64,000 bases of DNA from an uncultured Sutterella sp. (GTDB taxonomy: Bacteria > Pseudomonadota > Gammaproteobacteria > Burkholderiales > Burkholderiaceae_F), in contig UQUR01000009.1 in the NCBI GenBank assembly GCA_900544345.1, positions 1 through 64,000 on the forward strand, given 5' to 3'. Position 1 is the stretch's first letter. Each line of letters begins with the position of its first letter. A program made the translations under genes and the position numbers. This document shows, one piece after another, positions 1 to 8,167 of this stretch. The notes under the pieces are model-generated. The model was not told where the DNA came from. It did not search any database and saw only the letters and a list, made by a program, of their open reading frames with translations.

Positions 1-1
1 T

Positions 2-190
2 GATCCGTTTTATCGTGTGCTGGGGACCGGCGTAACTGGGACGGGATTGGGAATGGCGATTGTAAAGTCTTTAGCCCAAAGAAACCATATTGAGATAACG
101 CTTTCAGATGCTTACCCGAAAGCCCCTGAAGGCAGTAAGGGGCTCCTAGTTCATTTAAAACAAAAATCGCACTTTGATCCTAAAAAATGA
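2..190 (+). CDS. Sensor histidine kinase, C-terminal end (partial)
   Basis: The window opens inside a reading frame that ends with TGA at 188-190. The 62 visible residues begin DPFYRVLG, contain the G2-box ATP-binding motif GTGLGMAIVK and end in a short lysine-rich tail. An FYRVLG segment followed by a G-x-G-L-G box is the HATPase_c end of QseC/PmrB-type two-component sensor kinases, which phosphorylate a response regulator from the inner membrane. The sensor and dimerisation domains lie outside the window, so the stimulus cannot be inferred. The family is clear; the individual kinase is not. Confidence 0.8.
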   Translation, partial: DPFYRVLGTGVTGTGLGMAIVKSLAQRNHIEITLSDAYPKAPEGSKGLLVHLKQKSHFDPKK

Positions 191-395
191 TATTCAATCA
201 AGCTAGGTCTTTGAGTTTTTCGCGCAACTGAATGGGATCCCTCATGCGGCATCACGCAGGATAATGTGAAGCGCTTCCTGCACTTTGGATACCTCGATTT
301 TTCATTGCTAGAGGTTGCTAGCTATTGCGTTCTGTTTCAATTGTATTTATACAAAAAAGATCAAAATACAAAATCAAACAATCTAAAATGAAGAT

Positions 396-551
396 ATGAG
401 CATCGTTAATTTCATCATTTCTACAATTGTTTCTCTCTTCCTGATTCTCTTGGCAATGGTTGTTCTTCCCATGCCAGAAACGGGAACAGGCTTTTTGCTT
501 GAAGCTTTTGCTATCTGCTGTGTTGTGGCTTATGTCACACATAAGCGCTAA
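396..551 (+). CDS. Possible 51-residue small membrane protein
   Basis: An ATG at 396 opens a 51-residue frame with two hydrophobic stretches separated by a short PMPETGTG linker and ending in a basic tail (THKR). The composition looks like a small inner-membrane protein. There is no convincing Shine-Dalgarno sequence, and the 3' end overlaps the HNH remnant on the other strand. It could equally be fortuitous. A 74-residue frame on the opposite strand (318-542) is low-complexity and looks less credible. Confidence 0.25.
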   Translation: MSIVNFIISTIVSLFLILLAMVVLPMPETGTGFLLEAFAICCVVAYVTHKR

Positions 552-739
552 CTTTGTTTAGGATTTCCAAATCCACCATCCTCTTTAGCGGTCTTTCGTG
601 AGTGACAGGCTTTACAGAGCGGCTGCAAACTCATTTCATCGTAAGGTAGTGCCAGATCAACACAACACGGAGCAATCTGACCGCGGTCTGTTGCCAGCAG
701 AATAATTTTCAAACACATAAGAGGCCATATATTTTCCAG
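548..739 (-). pseudogene. HNH endonuclease remnant (phage debris)
   Basis: Read on the minus strand, this frame gives CLKIILLATD, then YDEMSLQPLCKACHSRKT and EDGGFGNP before a stop. It matches the C-terminal half of the intact prophage HNH endonuclease at 49574-49975 (VVLATDVDHI, YDETNLQSLCKSCHSRKT, EDGGFGNG). The catalytic D-H-I of the intact copy is replaced by G-Q-I, and the N-terminal half is gone, so it cannot be active. Sequence just downstream on the same strand (about 200-310) also looks coding-like but broken. This is probably the scar of an older related phage. The homology is clear; the exact upstream limit is not. Confidence 0.6.
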
Positions 740-811
740 CTGCCTTGATGAGTTGGCTAAGACAACAATTGCGGATACATATAAACACTACTTATGGATT
801 TTGCCCCATAA

Positions 812-1150
812 TTATCCTCTGAACTTTTGAATAAGAGCTTTTATCTCATCTTTTTTTAAAACCTTGCCATAGGAAACAACCTTACCATTTACCACAAGAG
901 CGGGCGTAGTCATTACACCGTAGGCCGAAATTTGCAAGAAATCTGTTACATGCTCTATGGTCGTGTTCATGTTCAATTCCTTAAGCGCCTCTTTAGTAGC
1001 GTCTTCCAATGCATGACACTTCGCACAGCCTGCTCCTAACACTTTGATTGAAGTAGCAGTTTTTGCAGTACCCGCCTGAACCGTTATGTCGACAGTGCTG
1101 CCACTTACACAGCAAAAACAATTTTCTTTCTTTTTACTAAACAATCCCAT
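812..1150 (-). CDS. Small thioredoxin-fold protein of ars-type locus
   Basis: This 112-residue protein has the layout of redox-active disulfide protein 2 / thioredoxin-like proteins. It has a CAKC active site at residues 42-45, a cis-proline segment TTPALVVNGK, and a C-terminal helix. An extra N-terminal cysteine cluster (CFCC, residues 11-14) suggests metal or arsenical binding. It lies about 20 bases after the permease gene and is surely cotranscribed with it and under the arsR regulator. ArsR, COG0701 permease and thioredoxin are a recurring trio in metalloid or metal stress loci. The substrate is inferred from that context only. Confidence 0.85.
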   Translation of the reverse strand: MGLFSKKKENCFCCVSGSTVDITVQAGTAKTATSIKVLGAGCAKCHALEDATKEALKELNMNTTIEHVTDFLQISAYGVMTTPALVVNGKVVSYGKVLKKDEIKALIQKFRG

Positions 1151-1169
1151 AAGAAATGACCTCCTTAGG

Positions 1170-2171
1170 TTAAATTAATAGGAACTGGAAAACGTTGAAT
1201 AAATATCCAACCACGATAATACCAACCGTACAAATGCCAACAAACAATGCCAATAGTTTGGGTTTTACCGCTTTACGAAGCATGATGAGAGACGGCAGAG
1301 ACAAGGTAGTGACTGCCATCATAAATGAGAGGACTGTACCAAGTTGAGCCCCTTTAGAAAATAAAGCCTCTGCAACAGGAATGGCGCCAAAAATATCGGC
1401 ATATATGGGAGTACCAACGATAGTTGCGAAGATCACACCAAAGGGATTGTTATTTCCAAGTACGGTCTCGATCCAAGCTTGCGGTATCCAATTGTGGATC
1501 AGAGCACCAATACCGACACCAATCAAAATATAGGGTAACACTTTTTTGAAGGTGCCAAGCATTTGTTCTTTGGCGTAAATGAGTCTTTGCCGAATCGTCA
1601 GCTCAGGAGTCTCAATTTCAACTCTACCGGCCGAAAACACGAAGTTTTCAACGTGTTTTTCCATATGCAGTTTCTCAATCATCGTGCCACCGATAACTGC
1701 GATAATAAGTCCAAGAATCACATAAATAATTGCTACCTGTGCACCGAAAATACTCATTAACAAGACCAGGCTTCCTAAGTCAACCATGGGTGATGAAATC
1801 AAAAAGGAGAAAGTCACACCTAAAGGAAGTCCTGCACTGGTAAATCCGATAAACAACGGGATCGATGAACAGGAGCAAAAAGGTGTGACTGTTCCTAGCA
1901 ATGCTGAAATAATATTGGCCCAGATTCCATGAAAGCGACCCAAAATGCGTCTACTTCTCTCTGGAGAAAAAAAACTTTGAATATAGGAAATTACAAAAAT
2001 CAGTACACAGAGTAGCACTGAGATTTTTATGAGATCAAAAATAAAAAACTGAACACTGCCCCCAATACGCCCGTTAACATCCAAGCCTAGCGCTAAAAGC
2101 CCTAAACCGAGAGCATCGTTGAGCCATTTCATTGCAAGAATCTGATTTTGAATGAAGTCCCATATGTTCAT
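1170..2171 (-). CDS. COG0701 (ArsP/YraQ-type) membrane permease
   Basis: This 333-residue polytopic membrane protein has about eight to ten hydrophobic segments and the family hallmark TPFCSCSSIP around residues 96-105, whose paired cysteines can bind thiophilic metals or arsenicals. I start at the ATG at 2171, preceded by GGGG eight bases upstream; the ATG five codons earlier has only TTGGA directly against it. An ArsR-type palindrome lies between this gene and arsR, which argues for induction by the regulator's ligand. Related proteins export methylarsenite (ArsP) or divalent metals, so the exact substrate is open. Confidence 0.85.
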   Translation of the reverse strand: MNIWDFIQNQILAMKWLNDALGLGLLALGLDVNGRIGGSVQFFIFDLIKISVLLCVLIFVISYIQSFFSPERSRRILGRFHGIWANIISALLGTVTPFCSCSSIPLFIGFTSAGLPLGVTFSFLISSPMVDLGSLVLLMSIFGAQVAIIYVILGLIIAVIGGTMIEKLHMEKHVENFVFSAGRVEIETPELTIRQRLIYAKEQMLGTFKKVLPYILIGVGIGALIHNWIPQAWIETVLGNNNPFGVIFATIVGTPIYADIFGAIPVAEALFSKGAQLGTVLSFMMAVTTLSLPSLIMLRKAVKPKLLALFVGICTVGIIVVGYLFNVFQFLLI

Positions 2172-2202
2172 ACAAAAACCCCACATTCCAAGTCATGGAC
2201 AA

Positions 2203-2224
2203 TATATCAAAATTTTTTGATATA
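2203..2224. promoter_or_regulatory. Probable ArsR/SmtB operator before the permease
   Basis: A near-perfect palindrome, TATATCAAAA-TT-TTTTGATATA, contains the ArsR/SmtB consensus ATCAA-N6-TTGAT at 2206-2221. It lies between arsR and the permease start, so the permease-thioredoxin unit probably has its own repressed promoter. A weaker copy (ATCAA-N6-TTAAT, 2587-2602) lies in front of arsR itself. Confidence 0.65.
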
Positions 2225-2237
2225 TAAAGGTCAAATA

Positions 2238-2262
2238 AACGCTATCCAAATCAGATAGCGTT
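2238..2262 (-). terminator. Hairpin after arsR
   Basis: AACGCTATC and GATAGCGTT form a nine-base-pair perfect stem with a seven-base loop just after the arsR stop. The downstream minus-strand bases are not a clean T run, so it may be a weak terminator or an mRNA-stabilising hairpin that separates arsR from the permease message. Confidence 0.45.
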
Positions 2263-2285
2263 GGACAAGGTCTCTAATTTTTTTA

Positions 2286-2573
2286 TTAATCTACATTTGG
2301 AGTTGTCAGTTTTTTCAGCAACTCAATAGCGTAGTCTCTACCCGTAGGACTCAGTCGGTAGTGCGTCCATTTGCCCTCTTGACGACTGACAACAATTCCT
2401 GAATTGCAGAGAATTTTCATGTGGTAAGAAAGGCCAGATTGTGTTAAATCCAACGGCTCTTGCAAAACACAAGCACACTTTTCACCACTCCTTAACAGTT
2501 CGAGAATTGCAAGCCGTTTAGGTTCACAAAGTGCCTTGAATATTTCTGCTTGTTCCTGGTACGCTGTCACCAT
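2286..2573 (-). CDS. arsR: ArsR/SmtB-family transcriptional repressor
   Basis: A 95-residue winged-helix repressor. It has the helix-turn-helix segment LTQSGLSYHMKILCNSGIV and a metalloid-binding motif EKCACVL (Cys33, Cys35) equivalent to the ELCVC motif of ArsR; Cys16 and Cys56 are further possible ligands. ArsR proteins leave DNA when As(III) or Sb(III) binds these cysteines. The gene is first in a same-strand locus with a permease and thioredoxin-like protein, with ATCAA-type half sites before it and a full palindrome after it. The family is certain; the inducing ion is inferred. Confidence 0.9.
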   Translation of the reverse strand: MVTAYQEQAEIFKALCEPKRLAILELLRSGEKCACVLQEPLDLTQSGLSYHMKILCNSGIVVSRQEGKWTHYRLSPTGRDYAIELLKKLTTPNVD

Positions 2574-2819
2574 TGACCTATTTCATATCAAATAATTTTA
2601 ATGTGACTTACTTTATCCACTAGCGGATTGTTTGTCAATAGTTCAAAAAATCCCGAGATCAAAATTAACATTTCCCTGAAATTGACTTTTCTAATCATTA
2701 TCAACAATAAAAGATTTAAAGCTCGATTAATGTGATACAAAAGTCAAAACCTAACCCATTTCAGTGACTTTTTTTGATGCTATTTAAAACTATAGTAATG
2801 CTTCAGTCTGCTTTCTACA
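2574..2819. other. AT-rich intergenic region
   Basis: This stretch lies between the arsR start and the guaA terminator. Apart from the partial ArsR site at 2587-2602, which probably belongs to the arsR promoter, I see no gene or clear structure in it. Confidence 0.5.
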
Positions 2820-2861
2820 AAAAAGGATTGAAAATCAGATCACTGATTTCAATCCTTTTTT
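2820..2861 (-). terminator. Rho-independent terminator of guaA
   Basis: AAAAAGGATTGAAAATCAG pairs with CTGATTTCAATCCTTTTT about 30 bases after the guaA stop codon. It has A/T runs on both sides, so it can work in both directions. Confidence 0.75.
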
Positions 2862-2891
2862 AGTCTTTTTAAACTAATTCAAGTGCTTGAA

Positions 2892-4463
2892 TTATTCCCA
2901 TTCAATCGTGGCAGGAGGTTTGCCACTGATGTCATAGCAAACACGGTTAATGCCACGGACTTCGTTGATAATGCGGTTTGAAACCGTGCCTAACAATTCA
3001 TAAGGCAGGTGTGACCAGCGAGCTGTCATGAAGTCACTAGTTTCAACGCAACGCAAGCTCACCACCCATTCGTAGGTACGACCGTCGCCCATCACGCCAA
3101 CGCTTTTAACAGGCAGGAAGACGACAAAAGCTTGGCTAACTTTGTCATACAAGCCAGCCTTGCGAAGTTCTTCAATAAAGATTGCATCGGCTTCGCGCAA
3201 AAGGTCTGCGTATTCTTTCTTCACTTCACCCAAAATACGCACACCCAATCCCGGTCCTGGGAAAGGATGTCGGTAAACCATTTCAGCAGGCAATCCTAAA
3301 GCCACACCGAGTTCACGCACTTCATCTTTGAATAATCCGCGCAACGGTTCCAAAAGCTTCAGGTGCAACGTATCGGGCAAGCCCCCTACATTGTGGTGAC
3401 TCTTAATGGTCTTAGCTTTCTTAGTCTTGGCTCCGGCCGATTCAATCACGTCCGGATAAATCGTCCCTTGAGCTAACCACTTGGCATTAGGCAACTTAGC
3501 GGCTTCTTCCTGGAAGACTTCAACAAAGAGGCGACCGATGATCTTGCGCTTTTGCTCAGGATCGGTCACACCGGCCAATTCACCCATAAAGCGGTCAACA
3601 GCATCGACCACTATGAGTTTTAGACCCATATTCTTTTCAAAGGTCTCACGAACTTGCTCACGTTCGTTCTTACGAAGTAAGCCATTATCCACAAAGACGC
3701 AGGTTAATTGCTTGCCGATCGCACGGTGAATCAAAGCAGCTGTCACAGAGGAATCCACACCACCGGACAGACCCAGAATCACTTCTTCATCACCCACTTG
3801 AGCACGAATTTGTTCCACCGCTTCTTTCACATAGTCACCCATGATCCAGGAAGGCTCAGCATGGCAAATATCGAGCACAAAGCGATTCAGAATCGCACGA
3901 CCTTGCAGCGTATGAGTCACTTCTGGATGAAACTGCACAGCATAGTAGTGACGCTTTTCATCACACATACCGGCAATCGGGCAAGAAGGTGTTGAGCACA
4001 TCACTTCGAAGCCTTCAGGCAAAACTGTCACTTTGTCGCCATGGCTCATCCAAACCTTCATGATGGAGTCACCCGCTTCGTTCTTTAAGTCCTCAATACC
4101 TTTTAAAAGGGTTGAGTTGTTGTGGTTTTTAACCTCTGCATAACCGAACTCGCGTTTGCCAATGTTTTCAACCTTGCCGCCCAACTGCTGAGCCATAGTC
4201 TGCATGCCGTAGCAGATGCCGAGAATCGGCACGCCAGCATTGAAAACAGCGTCACTAATTCGATCAGTGCTTTCTTCGTAGGCGCTCATATGAGAACCCG
4301 AAAGGATGATTCCTTTGGGGTTAAATTCACGAATAAAGCTCTCGGAGACGTCGTTCGGATGCACTTCACAGTAAACATGCGCCTCACGCACACGACGTGC
4401 GATCAGCTGCGTGACCTGTGAGCCGAAATCCAAAATAAGAATACGATCGTGAGTCATTGTCAT
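2892..4463 (-). CDS. guaA: GMP synthase (glutamine-hydrolysing)
   Basis: GuaA amidates XMP to GMP using glutamine and ATP, the last step of guanine nucleotide synthesis. The 523 residues match the usual length. The N-terminal class I glutamine amidotransferase has its nucleophile in GICYGMQ (Cys84) and the partner HPE in QFHPEVTHT. The ATP-pyrophosphatase domain has the PP-loop LGLSGGVDSS, and the C-terminal dimerisation domain ends in the typical KPPATIEWE. The start could be this ATG or the one two codons later; neither has a strong ribosome site. It follows guaB on the same strand after a structured 100-base gap. Confidence 0.97.
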   Translation of the reverse strand: MTMTHDRILILDFGSQVTQLIARRVREAHVYCEVHPNDVSESFIREFNPKGIILSGSHMSAYEESTDRISDAVFNAGVPILGICYGMQTMAQQLGGKVENIGKREFGYAEVKNHNNSTLLKGIEDLKNEAGDSIMKVWMSHGDKVTVLPEGFEVMCSTPSCPIAGMCDEKRHYYAVQFHPEVTHTLQGRAILNRFVLDICHAEPSWIMGDYVKEAVEQIRAQVGDEEVILGLSGGVDSSVTAALIHRAIGKQLTCVFVDNGLLRKNEREQVRETFEKNMGLKLIVVDAVDRFMGELAGVTDPEQKRKIIGRLFVEVFQEEAAKLPNAKWLAQGTIYPDVIESAGAKTKKAKTIKSHHNVGGLPDTLHLKLLEPLRGLFKDEVRELGVALGLPAEMVYRHPFPGPGLGVRILGEVKKEYADLLREADAIFIEELRKAGLYDKVSQAFVVFLPVKSVGVMGDGRTYEWVVSLRCVETSDFMTARWSHLPYELLGTVSNRIINEVRGINRVCYDISGKPPATIEWE

Positions 4464-4491
4464 TAAGTTAAATAAGAAAAATAAAAATCAT

Positions 4492-4535
4492 TTAGGCGCG
4501 AGTAAGTTTACCGATTAAACTCCGCTCGCGCCTAA
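4492..4535 (-). promoter_or_regulatory. Extended hairpin between guaB and guaA
   Basis: TTAGGCGCGAG pairs with CTCGCGCCTAA, and inside the loop AGTTTA pairs with TAAACT, giving a two-tier stem. On the minus strand it is followed by a loose T-rich run, so it could be a guaB terminator or an attenuator that sets guaA expression relative to guaB. Confidence 0.5.
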
Positions 4536-4561
4536 TTATTTTCAAAAGAGGCTACCGAATT

Positions 4562-6028
4562 TTAGTGATCCTGACGATAGTTCGGAGCTTCCTTAGTAAT
4601 TCTCACGTCGTGGACGTGCGATTCACGCCAGCCGGCAGCCGTAATTTCCACAAATTCAGCACGCTGACGCATCTCTTCGACGGTGCGGCAACCGCAGTAA
4701 CCCATAGAAGAACGCAAACCGCCGATCATCTGATAGACGATTTGAGAGAGCGGTCCCTTGTACGGCACCATACCTTCAATGCCTTCGGGCACAAACTTGC
4801 TAATGTTGCCAGAATTGTTGTCCTGGAAGTAACGGTCAGCAGAACCCTTAGTCATAGCACCTAAGCTACCCATACCACGGTAGCTCTTAAATGAACGGCC
4901 TTGGTAGAGCACCACTTCGCCCGGAGCTTCATCCGTACCGGCAAACATACCGCCCATCATCACAGCATAAGCGCCTGCAGCTAAAGCCTTAGCGATGTCG
5001 CCAGAGAAGCGGATACCGCCGTCAGCAATCAAAGGAACACCCGTGCCTTCCAAAGCCTGAGCCACATCAGAAACGGCCGTAATCTGCGGCACACCGACGC
5101 CGGCCACGATACGAGTCGTACAAATAGAACCAGGACCGATACCAACCTTCACGCCATCAGCGCCTGCATCAACCAAAGCACGAGCAGCTTCGGCCGTAGC
5201 AATATTGCCTCCGATCACTTGAAGTTGAGGATAGTTCTTCTTCACCCAAGCCACGCGATCGAGCACACCTTGAGAATGGCCGTGAGCAGTATCAACCACA
5301 ATCACGTCCACACCAGCTTCAAGCATCAATTCAATACGCTCTTCAGTACCCGCACCAACACCTACGGCAGCACCGGCCAAAAGACGTCCGTGAGAGTCCT
5401 TGGCGGCATTGGGGTGTTCGCCAGCCTTGATGATGTCTTTCACAGTCATCAAACCGGTCAGGTTAAAGTCCTTATCCACAACGAGCACACGTTCGACACG
5501 GTGTTGATGCATCAAACGCTTGGCATCATCGAGGCTAGCGCCTTCGCGAACGGTCACCAAACGTTCTGCGGGCGTCATAATTTGAGAAACCGGAATATCC
5601 ATGCGAGTTTCAAAGCGCAAGTCGCGGGATGTCACCATACCCAAAACGCGCTTGTCATCGACAACAGGCAGACCGGAAATGTGACGCTCACGGCTCAGGC
5701 GAATCACTTCACCAACCGTCATGCCCGGGGTCACCGTAATAGGATCGGCCACCATACCGGCTTCGTGACGCTTCACACGAGCGACTTCAGCGGCTTGCTG
5801 CTTAGGGCTCATATTCTTGTGAATAAAACCGATACCACCTTCTTGAGCCAAAGCAATAGCCAAACCCGATTCCGTCACGGTATCCATAGCAGCGGAAACC
5901 ATCGGAATATTCAAGCTTAATTCACGGGTGATTTTGGTGGTCAGAACGGTGTCACGGGGAAGAACGGCGGAGTGTGCCGGAACGAGCAACACATCGTCAA
6001 AAGTAAGAGCCTTTTGTCTAATGCGCAT
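4562..6028 (-). CDS. guaB: Inosine-5'-monophosphate dehydrogenase
   Basis: GuaB oxidises IMP to XMP with NAD+, the committed step to guanine nucleotides. The 488 residues start at ATG 6028, preceded by GAGG at good spacing, and begin with the family-typical MRIRQKALTFDDVLL. A longer frame to 6073 adds 15 unrelated residues and is rejected. A pair of CBS domains is inserted after about residue 90 (KRVLGMVTSRDLRF, FNLTGLMTVKDI). The catalytic loop is GPGSICTTRIVAGVG, with its cysteine. guaA follows 99 bases downstream. Confidence 0.97.
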   Translation of the reverse strand: MRIRQKALTFDDVLLVPAHSAVLPRDTVLTTKITRELSLNIPMVSAAMDTVTESGLAIALAQEGGIGFIHKNMSPKQQAAEVARVKRHEAGMVADPITVTPGMTVGEVIRLSRERHISGLPVVDDKRVLGMVTSRDLRFETRMDIPVSQIMTPAERLVTVREGASLDDAKRLMHQHRVERVLVVDKDFNLTGLMTVKDIIKAGEHPNAAKDSHGRLLAGAAVGVGAGTEERIELMLEAGVDVIVVDTAHGHSQGVLDRVAWVKKNYPQLQVIGGNIATAEAARALVDAGADGVKVGIGPGSICTTRIVAGVGVPQITAVSDVAQALEGTGVPLIADGGIRFSGDIAKALAAGAYAVMMGGMFAGTDEAPGEVVLYQGRSFKSYRGMGSLGAMTKGSADRYFQDNNSGNISKFVPEGIEGMVPYKGPLSQIVYQMIGGLRSSMGYCGCRTVEEMRQRAEFVEITAAGWRESHVHDVRITKEAPNYRQDH

Positions 6029-6141
6029 GTTAACCTCAGTCGAAAAATGTGGAAAAAAATTCGGCATCGCCATGGAGAATGGCGTAAAAAGATTAACGGC
6101 GTATTTTATCCTATTTTTGAGCTATAACGCAAGAGTTGGAG

Positions 6142-6450
6142 TCAAAAAAGACGATGTTTTCCACCGTTGCGGCCGGCTTTTAAGCGGTTGTCAAAATTTT
6201 GATTTCTTTCTTCACGAAGACGTCTGGCAGTCATCGGATCAACGGTAAGAGAGGGCAAAATTTCAATACGATCCCCTGGCTTGGCTTGTTGCATTGGATC
6301 GGCCAGGACATTCCAAACAGCCACTTTCTGATTGCTGCCCAGGCTCCAGCCAGCTTGAGTTATAGCCTCAAGAAGTGTTGAACCTTCATGAACATTGATT
6401 TCTTTTACTGTTACCTCTGTCCAATCAAGTCTTGCTACTATCACCTGCAT
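6142..6450 (-). CDS. rnfH: RnfH/RatB family ubiquitin-like protein
   Basis: This 102-residue protein has the UPF0125 (RnfH/RatB) beta-grasp pattern: VEVNVHEGSTLLEAITQAGW-like opening, KVAVWN, then GDRIEILPSLTVDPMTARRLRE. Family members sit next to ratA and smpB in many proteobacteria. Here smpB is divergent across a 130-base gap and ratA is absent, so a RatA/RatB pair cannot be claimed. The molecular function of the family is poorly known. Confidence 0.88.
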   Translation of the reverse strand: MQVIVARLDWTEVTVKEINVHEGSTLLEAITQAGWSLGSNQKVAVWNVLADPMQQAKPGDRIEILPSLTVDPMTARRLREERNQNFDNRLKAGRNGGKHRLF

Positions 6451-6582
6451 ATCGATCTCCGGCCTAAAACAGCTGTTATTTTAACGGACTTTTCTCACTT
6501 TACTTTAAAAGCCTTTTAGCGAAAAGAACGCCTCAGTTGCTAAAATGTGACGCCGTATTGTTTTTGACAAAGAAAAATTACT

Positions 6583-7032
6583 GTGGCCAATATTGTTAAT
6601 CGCAAAGCACTTTTCGACTACTACATTGAAGAAAAGCACGAAGCAGGTTTAGTGCTTGAAGGCTGGGAAGTTAAGTCTATTCGTGAAGGTCGAGCACAAA
6701 TTAAGGAAGCTCACGTGATTGTGCGCTCGGGCGAACTTTATCTTTTAAACGCTCATATCACGCCGCTTAAAACTGCAAGTACTCACACTAAGCCCGATCC
6801 GACACGAGTAAGAAAGCTTTTAATGCACGCCCGTGAAATCAGCAAATTAATCGGCAAAGTAGAACGCGCGGGCTACGCGTTAATTCCCCTGGATATGCAC
6901 TTTAGCCGCGGCAGAGTCAAACTGACTGTAGCTCTTGCAAAAGGTAAACGCCAGTATGAAAAGCGCGCTGATGAAAGTAAGAAACAATGGGAGCGCGACC
7001 GTGAGCGCTTAATGAAAAAGGCTTCGCATTAA
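6583..7032 (+). CDS. smpB: SsrA (tmRNA)-binding protein
   Basis: SmpB delivers tmRNA to stalled ribosomes for trans-translation. The 149 residues contain the OB-fold signature (ALFDYYIEEKHEAGLVLEGWEVKSIREGR) and the conserved lysine-rich C-terminal tail that occupies the mRNA channel (KKQWERDRERLMKKASH). It starts with GTG at 6583. The tmRNA gene is not in the window. A strong terminator follows. Confidence 0.96.
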   Translation: MANIVNRKALFDYYIEEKHEAGLVLEGWEVKSIREGRAQIKEAHVIVRSGELYLLNAHITPLKTASTHTKPDPTRVRKLLMHAREISKLIGKVERAGYALIPLDMHFSRGRVKLTVALAKGKRQYEKRADESKKQWERDRERLMKKASH

Positions 7033-7055
7033 AGAAGAAGCCTTTAACCCAATTC

Positions 7056-7090
7056 AAAAAGCCGCCTTGACTTTCAAAGCGGCTTTTTTT
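7056..7090 (+). terminator. Terminator after smpB
   Basis: AAAAAGCCGC and GCGGCTTTTTTT form a stem with a 13-base loop and a T run. It sits between two converging genes and can serve both. Confidence 0.85.
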
Positions 7091-7092
7091 GA

Positions 7093-7647
7093 CTACTTTT
7101 CTTCACTCTTTGGATCTTCTTCAGATTTTGCTTCCTCAGAAGGATCTCGCCACTTTAATTCGTAGCCCACGAGCATTTCTGTCCAGCGCTTCAGTAACGC
7201 AAGCATTTCTGGAGCTGGCACCTCTCCCAGAGGTTCAATTCCTTTCTTAGCCACAACCGAGAGAGTGTCATAGACTTCAGCCATGAAAACCGCCATAGCT
7301 GAAAAGATCAGCGTGGCATTATCCTCAGGCAATTTACCACCTGAAGCTTGGGCCAATTGCTCGCCCAGCTTTAACCGCAGATTGCCTGCAACTCCCACAG
7401 GGTACCAGTCTGAATCGACTTCAAACTGGGCATTTTGACCGCTAAAAGTAGCTCCCAACCAATTCATCGTTTTGCGGTCCATTTCGTCCATCATGTCTTC
7501 GGTGATTTCACCTGCAGCATTCTTTTGAGAACGCATAGCCATTTCCATCATGAATTGACCCAAAATGGCCCCTGTAATATTGGGATGGCGCAAAGGCTGC
7601 TTCTGACAGTCACTACCACACGAAGAACAATTTCCGGTACAACTCAT
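7093..7647 (-). CDS. Unknown protein, tandem family copy 1, Cys-rich N-terminus
   Basis: I do not recognise this 184-residue protein. It belongs to a family of four adjacent paralogues (7093-9140). They share a helical N-terminal segment, a W/F-L-x-A-T-F-S/A-G core (NWLGATFSGQNAQF here) and a C-terminal segment ending in an aromatic-rich helix (RWTEMLVGYELKW). This copy alone carries an N-terminal cysteine motif, MSCTGNCSSCGSDC, which could hold a metal or Fe-S centre, and a charged acidic tail. No signal peptide or membrane segment is visible. The genes run downstream of an NfeD/SPFH pair on the same strand and are probably cotranscribed with it. Confidence 0.75.
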   Translation of the reverse strand: MSCTGNCSSCGSDCQKQPLRHPNITGAILGQFMMEMAMRSQKNAAGEITEDMMDEMDRKTMNWLGATFSGQNAQFEVDSDWYPVGVAGNLRLKLGEQLAQASGGKLPEDNATLIFSAMAVFMAEVYDTLSVVAKKGIEPLGEVPAPEMLALLKRWTEMLVGYELKWRDPSEEAKSEEDPKSEEK

Positions 7648-7653
7648 GAATGA

Positions 7654-8160
7654 TTACTCCTTCAATTTAAAATCGCTCGCTACGGGGGCACCCGTCAAAT
7701 GCAAGCTCCAAAAATCAATAAAAGCTTCAACTTGCGGATTGCCGTTAAGTCCGACATGAACGCAGTTTGCTTGCTTCAATAAAACAAAAATTTCTGAGAC
7801 AAAAAAGGCAAAAACCGTAAACATAAAGGAGTCGTTGTCCTCAATGTCCACCGCAGGGTTAAAGCCTTTGAGGCGCTCGGCAAAATTTTCCTTTAAAAGC
7901 TCAGGTAAACGCTTTTCGTTAAACTCGCTCTCACAGGAAAAGTGATCGTTAGCACCTGAAAAAGTATCCTGTAGCCATAAAACCAAATTGAGATTAGCCT
8001 CTTCGAGCTCTTCAACGCTCATTTCTCCGGCACTCACCTTGACCGCACGATCCCACGTATTTTGTACCGCCTGAGCAATAACATTTCTGGCTACAGGGTA
8101 GGATGCAATGTTGGGATTGAGTTCTCTTTTAGTTGCGTAGCGCAATGGACAAGACACCAC
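7654..8160 (-). CDS. Unknown protein, tandem family copy 2
   Basis: A 168-residue paralogue of its neighbours: VLWLQDTFSGANDHF aligns with NWLGATFSGQNAQF of copy 1, and FTVFAFFVSEIFVLLKQ with FSAMAVFMAEVYDTLSV. It probably starts with GTG behind AAGGAG; two GTG codons are in tandem. Predicted mostly alpha-helical and cytosolic. Function unknown. Confidence 0.72.
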   Translation of the reverse strand: MVSCPLRYATKRELNPNIASYPVARNVIAQAVQNTWDRAVKVSAGEMSVEELEEANLNLVLWLQDTFSGANDHFSCESEFNEKRLPELLKENFAERLKGFNPAVDIEDNDSFMFTVFAFFVSEIFVLLKQANCVHVGLNGNPQVEAFIDFWSLHLTGAPVASDFKLKE

Positions 8161-8167
8161 AAGCTCC

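Noticed and set aside
318..542. 74-codon minus-strand frame
   Set aside because: Low-complexity polar sequence without a ribosome site; the overlapping plus-strand frame is the better, though weak, candidate.
5219..5920. 233-codon open frame antisense to guaB
   Set aside because: A shadow of guaB with histidine- and asparagine-rich low-quality sequence.
6029..6141. Purine riboswitch before guaB
   Set aside because: No conserved three-way-junction elements can be recognised; the upstream DNA is short and unstructured.
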